From: Allofrancisella guangzhouensis
GTDB lineage: Bacteria; Pseudomonadota; Gammaproteobacteria; Francisellales; Francisellaceae
Assembly: GCF_000815225.1 (NCBI RefSeq)
Contig: NZ_CP010427.1
Location: 868,001-932,000, forward strand
Direction of reading: 5' to 3'
Length of the DNA: 64,000 bases
Shown piece by piece: positions 1 through 8,435 of the stretch. The position numbers were made by a program, and so were the translations under genes. The notes under the pieces are model-generated. The model saw nothing but the letters and a program-made list of their open reading frames with translations. It had not been told where the DNA came from and ran no database searches. The number at the start of each line of letters is the position of its first letter. The first letter of the stretch is position 1.

Positions 1-1
1 A

Positions 2-631
2 TTAGGATTATATTTTACAAACCAACATATAGAAAATATAGGTTTCTACGCCCTATCTGGGGCTTTAACTAATTGGATAGCAATTTATATGCTGTTTGAG
101 AAAATCCCATTTCTATATGGTTCTGGAATTATCCCTAATAAGTTTGATAGTTTTAAAAGAGCTATTAAGAAAATGATTATGGAACAATTCTTTTCTGAAA
201 AGAATTTACAGAAATTTTTGGCAAGTGATGATCTAAAAAAATATCTACAAAATATACTTAAAAATAAGATCGATTATAACACTATCTTTGATAGTTTTGT
301 TGAAATGTTAATGAATAGTAAATACGGTTCAATGATAGAGATGTTTCTAGGAGGAAAATCTGCTTTAGAGAATTTAAGAGAACCTTTTATATCTAAGTTT
401 GATCTAAAAATTTCTCAACTAGTAGCAGAAATTCATATTGACGAGAAAAATATTTCAGGTCAAATAACTACAGAAATTGAAAAAATAATAGATGCTAGGT
501 TAAATGAATTGACTCCACAAATGGTAAAAGAAATTATTCAAAAAATAATCCGAGAGCATTTAGGATGGCTTGTTGTCTGGGGAGGCGTATTCGGGGGGAT
601 GATAGGTTTAATAGCTAGTTTTATTAGTTAA
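2..631 (+). CDS. DUF445 family membrane protein, 5' end missing
   Basis: The reading frame is open from base 2, so the gene starts outside the window; the first internal Met is at base 89. The visible start (residues GALTNWIAIYMLFEKIPF) followed by a PNKFDSFK segment is the conserved N-terminal region of DUF445 proteins. The C-terminus has the typical closing hydrophobic helix (WGGVFGGMIGLIASF) that would anchor it in the inner membrane. The middle is a long, charged helical region. Function of the family is not established. It converges on the minus-strand transporter operon, with 16 bases between the stops. Family assignment is from remembered motifs and is fairly secure. Confidence 0.75.
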   Translation, partial: LGLYFTNQHIENIGFYALSGALTNWIAIYMLFEKIPFLYGSGIIPNKFDSFKRAIKKMIMEQFFSEKNLQKFLASDDLKKYLQNILKNKIDYNTIFDSFVEMLMNSKYGSMIEMFLGGKSALENLREPFISKFDLKISQLVAEIHIDEKNISGQITTEIEKIIDARLNELTPQMVKEIIQKIIREHLGWLVVWGGVFGGMIGLIASFIS

Positions 632-647
632 TTTAAAACCTTTTAGC

Positions 648-1319
648 CTAACCTAACGACGGTACAGAATTGTTGCTTTGTTTATTTTTGATTACTTGGA
701 CTTTTAGATTATTGATAAGCCATGGCTTTAACTCTAAAAGGATCTCCTTTAAAGCATCAGTTGTTAAATTAACATACTTGTTTGCTGTTATATCACTACT
801 AGTTATAGGTCGTTTATATTTTATTGTTTTTATTTTAGTTTCGCCATTACGCTCGTTTTTTAGATAAAAAGTTATATAGAAATAGAACTGGTGTCCATCT
901 AAATCTATAACAGGTCCGTATGGTGTAGAGCCAGATAGGGTAAAATCTTGGCGGATATTAACATTTTGGAAAGCAAGATTGTTTACAATATTGTTATCCA
1001 AGATATACTCAAAAACAGCAACTGTAAGCATTGTTGTTACAGGTATTGCCCATACACTGTTTTCAAAAGTGTGTAATTGATTACCTTGAATATAAAACAT
1101 GGACGTAGATTTAGCAGCTTGAGTTTGTATATTATAAACTAGAAGTGTCGTGCTAATGCTAGCATCTTCAGCGTTAGGTAGTTCTTTTTCTTCTAGTTGT
1201 TTGTTGTATATTACAAACTGTTTTTCTTCTGGGACACTAATTGGACTTCCAAGTAATGAAAAAGAAAACGTATGTACTGGTAAAATTAAAGCTAACAAAA
1301 ATAAAAAGTGTTTTTTCAT
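648..1319 (-). CDS. ABC-type transport auxiliary (PqiC-like) protein of an MCE transporter
   Basis: The 223-residue protein begins with a clear signal peptide (MKKHFLFLLALILPVHTFSF). The mature part has the pattern of the PqiC/ABC auxiliary family (PF03886): a strand giving LLVYNIQTQAAKS, then a segment reading QLHTFENSVWAIPVTTMLTV. It is the last gene of a four-gene operon after permease, ATPase and MCE protein, 9 bases after the MCE gene, which supports the call. Related proteins are usually outer-membrane lipoproteins, but no lipobox cysteine is visible here, so this one may be soluble in the periplasm or differently anchored. The role would be to link inner and outer membrane in lipid transport. 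Confidence 0.6.
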   Translation of the reverse strand: MKKHFLFLLALILPVHTFSFSLLGSPISVPEEKQFVIYNKQLEEKELPNAEDASISTTLLVYNIQTQAAKSTSMFYIQGNQLHTFENSVWAIPVTTMLTVAVFEYILDNNIVNNLAFQNVNIRQDFTLSGSTPYGPVIDLDGHQFYFYITFYLKNERNGETKIKTIKYKRPITSSDITANKYVNLTTDALKEILLELKPWLINNLKVQVIKNKQSNNSVPSLG

Positions 1320-1328
1320 AATTTTTCC

Positions 1329-2048
1329 TTAGTGTTCTACGCCTCTAACTATTATTGAAGGATCATATTGAAGTAGTCTAATAACGTCATTTAACCGTGA
1401 AATAGCTTCCTGACTCTCTATCATATTTTCATTTAGGTTCGCTAGAGTCTTATTGAAATATAACGATGAGTTACTTAAGTTATATAATAAAATATTAACG
1501 CTATCTGTAAACTCATTAAACCTTTGAATATTTTCCTCGGACAGCATTTTATTGAATTTGTTTGATATCTGCTGTAAAGAGTCAGCCATATTGTTGACTT
1601 TGTTAAGAATACTCTCAATTTGAGATGGTTTAGATTTGATTTCTGGGATTTTGCCTTTTCCTTTTTTAAGAGGTTCTAACGCTGTATCCTCTTTACTAAT
1701 ATTAAAAGATAACTCTACTTTTGATTGACCTGTTATCCCCATTGGCTGTAGGGTGGCTACAGTTTGCTTAAAAATGGGGATATTATCATAGATTTTCATG
1801 TAGACACTTATCAACTTAGGATTTTCTTTATTGATTAATATATCTGAAACTTTACCAATACTGAACCCTTTATATGATACATCAGAGCCGACACTTAACC
1901 CCGAGATGCTCTTAAAGTTTGTTACAAAGGTTGTAGTAGCTTGATTTTTGAACCCTCCAGATAGGAAAACACCAATAAATATCATCACAAAAACCATAAA
2001 AATAACAAATAAGCCAGCAACTACATTTTTTATACTATTTTCATTCAT
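1329..2048 (-). CDS. MCE domain (MlaD-like) substrate-binding protein
   Basis: An N-terminal membrane anchor (about residues 8-30) is followed by one MCE domain with the typical core GLSVGSDVSYKGFSIGKVSD, and a C-terminal helical region (residues 130-235) with coiled-coil character. MCE proteins form hexameric rings in the periplasm that pass phospholipids between membranes. The start is set at ATG 2048 (MNENSIKNVV); a longer in-frame extension to 2090 would overlap deeply with the ATPase. With this start the gene overlaps the ATPase end by 8 bases, a sign of translational coupling. The single MCE domain and long helical tail resemble MlaD/YrbD more than PqiB. Confidence 0.8.
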   Translation of the reverse strand: MNENSIKNVVAGLFVIFMVFVMIFIGVFLSGGFKNQATTTFVTNFKSISGLSVGSDVSYKGFSIGKVSDILINKENPKLISVYMKIYDNIPIFKQTVATLQPMGITGQSKVELSFNISKEDTALEPLKKGKGKIPEIKSKPSQIESILNKVNNMADSLQQISNKFNKMLSEENIQRFNEFTDSVNILLYNLSNSSLYFNKTLANLNENMIESQEAISRLNDVIRLLQYDPSIIVRGVEH

Positions 2049-2823
2049 GCATAGGTTCCTCCATGCCTTTTGTTTCATTATGTGAACCAAAGAATTTTCT
2101 TATACTTTCATATTGTGTCTGTTGAGATACAAACGCAACATTATCATGTAACATTATTTTTTTCTTATCCATATATATTATATCATCGACTATATTCCAA
2201 ATTGTGTTTAAGTCATGGGTTATCATAACAACAGACATTTCAAGCTCATTTTTTAAATATAAAATTAGTTCGTCCATAGCTCTAGCAGAGTAGGGGTCTA
2301 AACCTGCGTTAGGCTCATCTAGGAATATTATTTTAGGATCTAATGCTATAGTTCTAGCTAAAGCGACTCTTTTTAGCATCCCACCACTTATTTCGGAAGG
2401 ATACTTGTTAAAAGCTTCTTCTCTTAGTCCTACCATTTTAAGTTTAATGATAGCTATATCAGTTAGTATATTTAAAGGTAGATCAGTATGCTGTTTGAGT
2501 GGAAAAATAACATTTTGTAGATTTGTTAATGATGAAAATAAAGCGCAGTGTTGAAACATCATGCTCATTTTACTTGATATTTGTTTACGCTTATAGGGAT
2601 TATCAATAAGCTTAGAAATTTCTTGACCCAATAGGAATATTTTTCCAGAATAAATTGGTTGTAGCATTAGTATTTCACGCATAAGTGTAGTTTTGCCGCA
2701 GCCACTGGCACCAATTATACAGCTTATCTTTTTTGCCGGGATATTAAGGTTTAGGTCCTTATGGATCCACTCTTTACCAAACTTTGTACTTAAGCTTTTT
2801 ATTTCGATAATATTTTTGTCCAC
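2041..2823 (-). CDS. MlaF-like ABC transporter ATPase
   Basis: 260-residue ABC ATPase with Walker A (GASGCGKTT, about residues 38-46), signature (SGGMLKRVALAR), Walker B (IIFLDEPNAGLDP) and the switch His region (VVMITHDLN). It would power the MCE lipid transporter encoded around it. The start is a GTG at 2823 with a strong Shine-Dalgarno run (AGGGGG) just upstream. It lies 9 bases after the permease and overlaps the MCE gene, so the genes form one operon. SGGM in the signature is typical of the MlaF group. Confidence 0.85.
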   Translation of the reverse strand: MDKNIIEIKSLSTKFGKEWIHKDLNLNIPAKKISCIIGASGCGKTTLMREILMLQPIYSGKIFLLGQEISKLIDNPYKRKQISSKMSMMFQHCALFSSLTNLQNVIFPLKQHTDLPLNILTDIAIIKLKMVGLREEAFNKYPSEISGGMLKRVALARTIALDPKIIFLDEPNAGLDPYSARAMDELILYLKNELEMSVVMITHDLNTIWNIVDDIIYMDKKKIMLHDNVAFVSQQTQYESIRKFFGSHNETKGMEEPMHE

Positions 2824-2832
2824 AAAAGCCCC

Positions 2833-3933
2833 CTAAGCAACACCGTTTAGTGAAACAGCAAATATTGCATCAACAATTATTATTAGAAATATTGAATATA
2901 CAACACTTGTTGTAGTTGCTTTACCAACACTTTGAGAATCTCTTTTAACAGACATACCCTTTAAGCAACCAATACCAGCAATCACTAGAGCAAAAAAAGG
3001 TGTCTTTGCTAGCCCGATATAAAAATGACTGACATTTACATTTGAAAACAACCTATCGATAAACTCAAGAGGCGTTATATCTGCAATCAAATAAGCAATA
3101 ATGATACCGCCTGTAAGGTTAGCTATCATTGCTATAGTTGTTAGTACAGGTAAACTAATAATTAATGCTGTAATACGTGGCAAAACTAAACGTTGTATAG
3201 GATCTTCTCCTATTGTTTGAAGAGCATCAATCTCTTCGTTTACTTTCATAATACCTATTTCTGAAGTAAAAGCAGAACCACTTCTACCTGCTATTATTAT
3301 AGCAGTAAATAGAGGGGCAAATTCTCTAAATGATGATATACCTAACATATCAACAACAAATATTTGTGTGCCGTATTGCATCATTAGATTAAGCGGTAGG
3401 TATGTTAAAACTAAGCCAATAATCAATGATAAGAGTATAACTATACTAAGTGCTTTAATAGTTGAGTCATAAGTTATATTTAATACGATAGAAAAAAAAG
3501 AGCTATAAGGACGTCTAAAAAAGTTTAAATAACCTAGAACAATGGCTCCTAAAAAGCTAATACTTAGTTTAATTTCTGTTATTAAATTATTAGTGTTTTT
3601 ACCTAATATATAGATACTATTAAAAACAGCATTTGGCTTTTTTGAAAACTCAACAATTTCTTCAGTAGGTAGATTTTGACTTGTTAGATTAATAAGGTTT
3701 TGATTTCTTCTTGAAGTACAAATGATTTGTTTTTTATCGAGTTTAAACTTGGTTAAAGTTTTTAATATTATATAAGCACCGGCGGTATCTAATTCTTGAA
3801 CATTTGTTATATCAACAAATTGAATATCATTTTTTAGGTTATTAAGAGGTTTTTCAATAAGCTTTGGTTCTATTTGCTTAAGTGTTAGAAAACCTTCGAA
3901 ATAAATAGTGTTTTGATCTATTCTTATGTTCAT
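2833..3933 (-). CDS. MlaE-family permease with N-terminal STAS domain
   Basis: Residues 1-100 form a STAS-like domain (FVDITNVQELDTAGAYIILK), and residues 110-366 are the MlaE permease with about five membrane helices and the typical segments GRSGSAFTSEIGIMKVNEEI, DALQTIGEDP and GLAKTPFFALVIAGIGCLKG. Fusion of the STAS (MlaB-like) domain to the permease is known in many bacteria and fits the lack of a separate mlaB here. The start is taken at ATG 3933 (MNIRIDQNT); a TTG at 3945 would add four residues. First gene of the operon. Confidence 0.85.
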   Translation of the reverse strand: MNIRIDQNTIYFEGFLTLKQIEPKLIEKPLNNLKNDIQFVDITNVQELDTAGAYIILKTLTKFKLDKKQIICTSRRNQNLINLTSQNLPTEEIVEFSKKPNAVFNSIYILGKNTNNLITEIKLSISFLGAIVLGYLNFFRRPYSSFFSIVLNITYDSTIKALSIVILLSLIIGLVLTYLPLNLMMQYGTQIFVVDMLGISSFREFAPLFTAIIIAGRSGSAFTSEIGIMKVNEEIDALQTIGEDPIQRLVLPRITALIISLPVLTTIAMIANLTGGIIIAYLIADITPLEFIDRLFSNVNVSHFYIGLAKTPFFALVIAGIGCLKGMSVKRDSQSVGKATTTSVVYSIFLIIIVDAIFAVSLNGVA

Positions 3934-4023
3934 ATGGCTATACAAGGTTAAGCAATATCTTTAATTAGTCTAATATACAAGAAAAATAGTTTAATACCAA
4001 CCTGTAACATCTAAAGTATTAAA

Positions 4024-4821
4024 TTAACATGTGCCATCGTTATCATATTGAGTTAAATTATTGGGCTGAATTACGCCTTCAAGACGATTTTTATATTCTT
4101 CACCACCTAACTCTGAGTAGTTTTCCAAGGCATCAAGCATTGCAGAACGCGGTAGAGTATGGTTTTTAACTTGTTGACGAGTAAGTCTGAATTGCTTAAA
4201 TTTTGTACCAGTATTTAGTCTATAGTAGTACCCTAGAACGCTTTCTGTTGCATTTGGAAAAGTTTCTAAATATACGTCAGCTCCTGAGGCTTTAACACCA
4301 CAATCTGCTGAAAAACAGTGAAGCCCGAAATAATTACTATACTCTCTAGCAAAACGAGAGGTGCCCCAACCACTTTCGAGCACTGCTTGAGCTATAACAA
4401 AGCTGCTAGGTACAATACCGACTTTTAGTTTTAACTGGTTTATCATGTGTTGGGGGTCTGTAGCATTGCGTATTTTATAGTAAGATAGGTATGTATCCAG
4501 CCTATCTCGCTGCTTTTTTGTAAGTTTTTGGTTTTTATCGTAAGCTTTTTTGAGTTTCTGTAATTCTTCTTGCTGAGCACAAATTTCTTTATTAGCGTTT
4601 TGAATTGCTTTCAAAATATAGTTAATAAAAGCTTGTTTTTTCTCAGCAGTATCATCTATATTAAGAAAATCTGGTTTATCAGATTTTTGGCTAATTTTGG
4701 TTGCTAGAGCATAAGTAGCATGTTTAGCTCTTCCATAATCAAATGATAAGAAAGCTGCTAATATGACCAAAATGCAGAAAAGTACAAAATTTCTAAAAGT
4801 ATGAAATTTATTATTTACCAT
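4024..4821 (-). CDS. Bax-like peptidoglycan glucosaminidase
   Basis: 265 residues. An N-terminal helix (FRNFVLFCILVILAAFLSF) acts as signal anchor, followed by a Lys-rich helical stretch and a C-terminal glucosaminidase domain (Bax/FlgJ/GH73 type) with the hallmark FVIAQAVLESGWGTSRFA followed by SNYFGLHC. The Glu of LESGWG is the expected catalytic acid. The protein probably trims peptidoglycan in the periplasm. It lies 4 bases downstream of rluD and is likely cotranscribed. Confidence 0.8.
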   Translation of the reverse strand: MVNNKFHTFRNFVLFCILVILAAFLSFDYGRAKHATYALATKISQKSDKPDFLNIDDTAEKKQAFINYILKAIQNANKEICAQQEELQKLKKAYDKNQKLTKKQRDRLDTYLSYYKIRNATDPQHMINQLKLKVGIVPSSFVIAQAVLESGWGTSRFAREYSNYFGLHCFSADCGVKASGADVYLETFPNATESVLGYYYRLNTGTKFKQFRLTRQQVKNHTLPRSAMLDALENYSELGGEEYKNRLEGVIQPNNLTQYDNDGTC

Positions 4822-4825
4822 ATTT

Positions 4826-5800
4826 CTAATAATCCTCTGTTAGACGAGGGTCGTCTGATATAGTCGACCTAAGTTGTAATATAAGATTTAACATATCATA
4901 TGGCATATCACATGTAAAGTTTAGAGTTTCATGAGTTAAAGGATGGGCAAATGAAAGGCTATAGGCATGTAAGGCTTGTCTAGGAAAAGCAGCGAGGTTT
5001 ATATTTTTTAGTTTAGAAGATGATTTATTATAAGTTTGATCACCTACTAAAGGATGGTTGACACTTTTCATGTGTACCCTGATTTGATGTGTCCGACCTG
5101 TTTCTAGTTTACATTCTACTAGTGTAAATCCATTATATATTTCTAAAGGTGTGTAGTTTGTAATAGCTTGTTTACCATTGTAGTTAATAGTCATTTTGAC
5201 CCTATTGTTTGGGTCGCGTCCTATTGGCTGATCGATTGTACCTGATTCATGAATTTCGCCTTCTACTACTGCTAGATATTTTCTAGAAACCTTTCTATCT
5301 GATAATTGTTGAGTAAGGTTAAGATAAGCTAAATTAGACTTAGCCGCTATCATAAGACCCGTAGTGTCTTTATCAAGTCGATGGACTATGCCTCCACGGG
5401 GTAGGGTTTTTTGGATTTCATTAAGGCTTAAAAGAGCATTTGAGATAGTGCCAGTCATATTTCCAGCACCAGGGTGAGTAACCATATTTGCAGGTTTATT
5501 TATAACAATAATGCTTTCATCCTCATAAACGATATTTAGTTCAATATTTTCAGCTAACCATTCATTTGTTGGTATGAGTGTGGCTTTTATTTCTATTTCT
5601 TCATCTCCAATAACTATGTGTTTAGCTTTGGTAGAGTTATTGTTTAAAGTTATAGAACCATCTTTTATCCATTTTTGTATTTGTGAACGTGAGAAATCTT
5701 CAAATAACTCATTGATAGTAACATCCAATCTTTTACCAGCGTGTTGAGGAGTTAGAATAATTTTTTGATGAAATTGGCTGGATAGTGTATTATTTGCCAT
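4826..5800 (-). CDS. rluD: 23S rRNA pseudouridine synthase RluD
   Basis: 324 residues, the usual RluD length. An S4 RNA-binding domain (about residues 22-75, RLDVTINELFEDFSRSQIQ) is followed by the RsuA/RluA catalytic domain with HRLDKDTTGL, where Asp143 is the catalytic nucleophile, and the later GRTHQIRVHM motif. Forms pseudouridines in helix 69 of 23S rRNA. It diverges from bamD, as in many gammaproteobacteria, which supports RluD over other RluA-family members. Confidence 0.9.
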   Translation of the reverse strand: MANNTLSSQFHQKIILTPQHAGKRLDVTINELFEDFSRSQIQKWIKDGSITLNNNSTKAKHIVIGDEEIEIKATLIPTNEWLAENIELNIVYEDESIIVINKPANMVTHPGAGNMTGTISNALLSLNEIQKTLPRGGIVHRLDKDTTGLMIAAKSNLAYLNLTQQLSDRKVSRKYLAVVEGEIHESGTIDQPIGRDPNNRVKMTINYNGKQAITNYTPLEIYNGFTLVECKLETGRTHQIRVHMKSVNHPLVGDQTYNKSSSKLKNINLAAFPRQALHAYSLSFAHPLTHETLNFTCDMPYDMLNLILQLRSTISDDPRLTEDY

Positions 5801-5883
5801 AGTTTAAATTGCTATACGTAGCGTAAATTTTATAATTTGCTTGTATAGGATTATATAAGAAAAAATAAAGGATAGTTAATCAA

Positions 5884-6708
5884 ATGACTAGATTTTTATA
5901 CTTAATAGCAACCCTATCTATGGTTTTTGCTTTAGTTGGATGCGGGCCTAAAAAGGATAATGAACTTCCCCAGGTTTATACAGGTTATACAGCGGAATTT
6001 ATTTATGCAAATGCACATAAACAAATGCAAAATAATGATTATTTTGATGCAATCAGATCTTATAAATCATTAGTTGCACAGTATCCTTTTACTCCTTTGG
6101 CTGAGAAGGGTATGGTCGACCTTGTATATGTGTATTATATGGACGATGAATCGACTATGTCATTAGCTTTAGCGCAACAATTTATCAAGATGTATCCATA
6201 TAGCAAGTATAAAGGTTATATTTATTATATGATCGGTATTGTGGGATTTGAGAATGGTAGAGGGCTTTTACAAACTTATGGTCCGTATGATATGGGGCAT
6301 CATGACCCTACTGGTTATGTTGATGCATATAATAATTTTGAAAAAGCGTTGGCTTTAGATCCTGAAGGTTCGTTTGTTCCTGATGCTAAGCGTAGGATGG
6401 TTTATATAAATAATACGATAGCAAAATACTACAACAATATAGCACACTTTTATTATAAGAGAGGGGCTTTTAATGCTGCTATTGATAGGGCATCACAAGT
6501 AATACGCAATTATCCTCAAAGTTCCTCTACGGAAGATGCTCTTATAATAACTATCAAAGCATATAGGGATTTAGGATTAAATGTTCAAGCAAAAGCAAAC
6601 CTTGAAGTGCTTAAGAAAAATTACCCAAATAGTAATTACCTTAAAAACCTAAGGCCAGATGGTAGTGAAGAGCCTAGTTGGTTTGAAAGGTGGTTTGGTT
6701 GGTTGTAG
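5884..6708 (+). CDS. bamD: Outer membrane assembly lipoprotein BamD
   Basis: 274 residues with a lipoprotein signal peptide ending in the lipobox LVGC (Cys20). The rest is TPR-like repeats with the ComL/YfiO pattern: YANAHKQMQNNDYFDAIRSY, LVAQYPFTPLAEKG, FIKMYPYSKYKGY, and HDPTGYVDAYNNFEKAL. BamD is an essential part of the BAM machine that inserts beta-barrels into the outer membrane. A Shine-Dalgarno AAGGA lies upstream. The following minus-strand island begins 37 bases after its stop. Confidence 0.9.
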   Translation: MTRFLYLIATLSMVFALVGCGPKKDNELPQVYTGYTAEFIYANAHKQMQNNDYFDAIRSYKSLVAQYPFTPLAEKGMVDLVYVYYMDDESTMSLALAQQFIKMYPYSKYKGYIYYMIGIVGFENGRGLLQTYGPYDMGHHDPTGYVDAYNNFEKALALDPEGSFVPDAKRRMVYINNTIAKYYNNIAHFYYKRGAFNAAIDRASQVIRNYPQSSSTEDALIITIKAYRDLGLNVQAKANLEVLKKNYPNSNYLKNLRPDGSEEPSWFERWFGWL

Positions 6709-6745
6709 TATGGAGATTGTTTGTAATGCATAAAAGGTTTATTAC

Positions 6746-8260
6746 TTAAATAACATAGTCTCTGATGTTGTCTAAAATTATCGTTCTATTAGCTAAGTTG
6801 TCTACTTCTAAAGTAAGTCCAGAACAATCTAATACACTTTCTAAAAAATTAAACAAAGTATTTAATGGAGTTGATTTGGTTTGGTTATTATAAGTGTGAT
6901 ATATAGTAGCATATTGCTTATAGTATTGCTTCATTGCTCTAATGATATAACTCATACTAGAATGATCATTAACACGCAGTTTATTAAATATACCACTATA
7001 TTGTATATATTCTCCTCTTTGCTTAGCAAATGTAATTATTTCAGAAATTATTTCCTTTTCTATTTTTTTATGGTTTAAAGTACTATCCCTATTAACTAAA
7101 GCGTTATAATACATTTGTAGATTCCTTCGTAATGCATTTGCTCTTAAAATCCCAGTATTCGAATGTTTAAACCTTTGGTGATTCTGAGCAAAGTGATGGT
7201 AATTTTTTAGGGACTTAATTAAATAGCTTAAGAAGGTGATAAAATAGCTTAAGAAGGGGGTAATTCTACGTACTTTATAATCAATAAACATAGTCTCAAT
7301 TTTATTAGTAGCATCTTTAAGCTTAGTTAATCTTGTAAAACCAGGATCTGCCCAGTTATATAAAAGTAACCGTCCTTGCTCAGACTTGAAGTATTTTGCT
7401 ACTTGCTTCCTATAGATATCGTATTGATATGTGGTAAGTAAGCGGCAATCATTCTTGAAAGAAGTAACCGTTTGCTGGTAAACAGTTTGTATATTCCTGG
7501 TCCATGGTGGGCAAGGATTATCTTCAGTGAATGCTTGTTCACCTTTATATATAATATTCTTGAACGTTTCAGCATTAGCTTCTCTATATTTTCTAACATT
7601 TTTTTGTTTAAATGCAGCTAATTGATTATGGTATTCTTGATAGAAATTACTTGAATTTATACGTTTAAAACCATCGCTTTCTCTGAAATTAATAAATTGA
7701 TTAACGTCGTCATTAACATCGTTAATATATCTATCTTGAGAGACCATATTTTCTAGTTTTTGAAGCAAGTCTAGTAAATTATTATTCTTAAAATTAAATA
7801 ATATTCCATTTTCAGTTGTGTGCCAAACAAATTGCATGTAAAAGCCGTTTGGGGCACAATCATTAAATATTTTTTGTAATTCTAATTTTGAGGGGAATTC
7901 ATACTTGATGTTTGGTGCAATATCACAATCTAAATATATTCCGCTAAAGTGATTTAGAATAATAATCCTAGCAATATCAGAGGCAAACGCATAGAGTTGG
8001 TTATTTATAAATAAATTATATAAATTCATTAGGGAACCTAATTTTTCTTCTTTTATTTTAAAAAGTTGCTCATCGAATTGTTTTACCTCAGTGAAATGCT
8101 TGAGTTTGGAACTTACTTTAATAAAAAGTGGCTCGTCTAACCATAAGCATGTACTCATACCACAATTACTTTTTTTTAAGTGTTGCTGCCATGAGCGTAT
8201 ATTATTAATTACATGTTTCGGTATTTCGCTGCCTGCCCAAAAGAAATGTATATGATACAT
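6746..8260 (-). CDS. TcdA/TcdB-like (GT44-type) glycosyltransferase, candidate effector
   Basis: 504 residues, no signal peptide. The N-terminus has IHFFWAG (Trp8), as in DXD glycosyltransferases that start with an HFxWxG strand. The core ASDIARIIILN...SGIYLDCD gives Asp95, Arg98, and the DXD pair Asp111/Asp113. The Asp-3-Arg and Asp-16-DXD spacing is the same as I recall for clostridial toxin TcdB (D270, R273, D286, D288). The rest is helical and unrecognised. Residues around base 7225-7265 carry a 7-residue tandem repeat (FLSYFIT/FLSYLIK). No neighbouring LPS or capsule genes, so host-directed sugar transfer is plausible, but this is inference. It could instead modify a bacterial glycan. 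Confidence 0.65.
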   Translation of the reverse strand: MYHIHFFWAGSEIPKHVINNIRSWQQHLKKSNCGMSTCLWLDEPLFIKVSSKLKHFTEVKQFDEQLFKIKEEKLGSLMNLYNLFINNQLYAFASDIARIIILNHFSGIYLDCDIAPNIKYEFPSKLELQKIFNDCAPNGFYMQFVWHTTENGILFNFKNNNLLDLLQKLENMVSQDRYINDVNDDVNQFINFRESDGFKRINSSNFYQEYHNQLAAFKQKNVRKYREANAETFKNIIYKGEQAFTEDNPCPPWTRNIQTVYQQTVTSFKNDCRLLTTYQYDIYRKQVAKYFKSEQGRLLLYNWADPGFTRLTKLKDATNKIETMFIDYKVRRITPFLSYFITFLSYLIKSLKNYHHFAQNHQRFKHSNTGILRANALRRNLQMYYNALVNRDSTLNHKKIEKEIISEIITFAKQRGEYIQYSGIFNKLRVNDHSSMSYIIRAMKQYYKQYATIYHTYNNQTKSTPLNTLFNFLESVLDCSGLTLEVDNLANRTIILDNIRDYVI

Positions 8261-8435
8261 ATTATTTAATGATATGTAAATTTATTATAAAAGCAATTAT
8301 ACTTTTGCGAACATAAAAAACACAGATAATTATTTTAATTGTTTAAAATATATTTTATATAATTTATTTTAAAAATTGTATTATATTTTTATTTAAATTA
8401 TAATTGTTACATATTTATTTTAATTTTTAATTATA
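8261..8435. promoter_or_regulatory. Divergent, extremely AT-rich promoter region
   Basis: 175 bases between the minus-strand glycosyltransferase and the plus-strand 578-residue gene. The part after 8320 is almost pure A/T, with many TATAAT-like words, so both divergent genes must be read from here. I cannot assign single promoters. Such AT content is typical of xenogeneic DNA silenced by H-NS-like proteins, but no such regulator is visible in the window. Confidence 0.4.
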
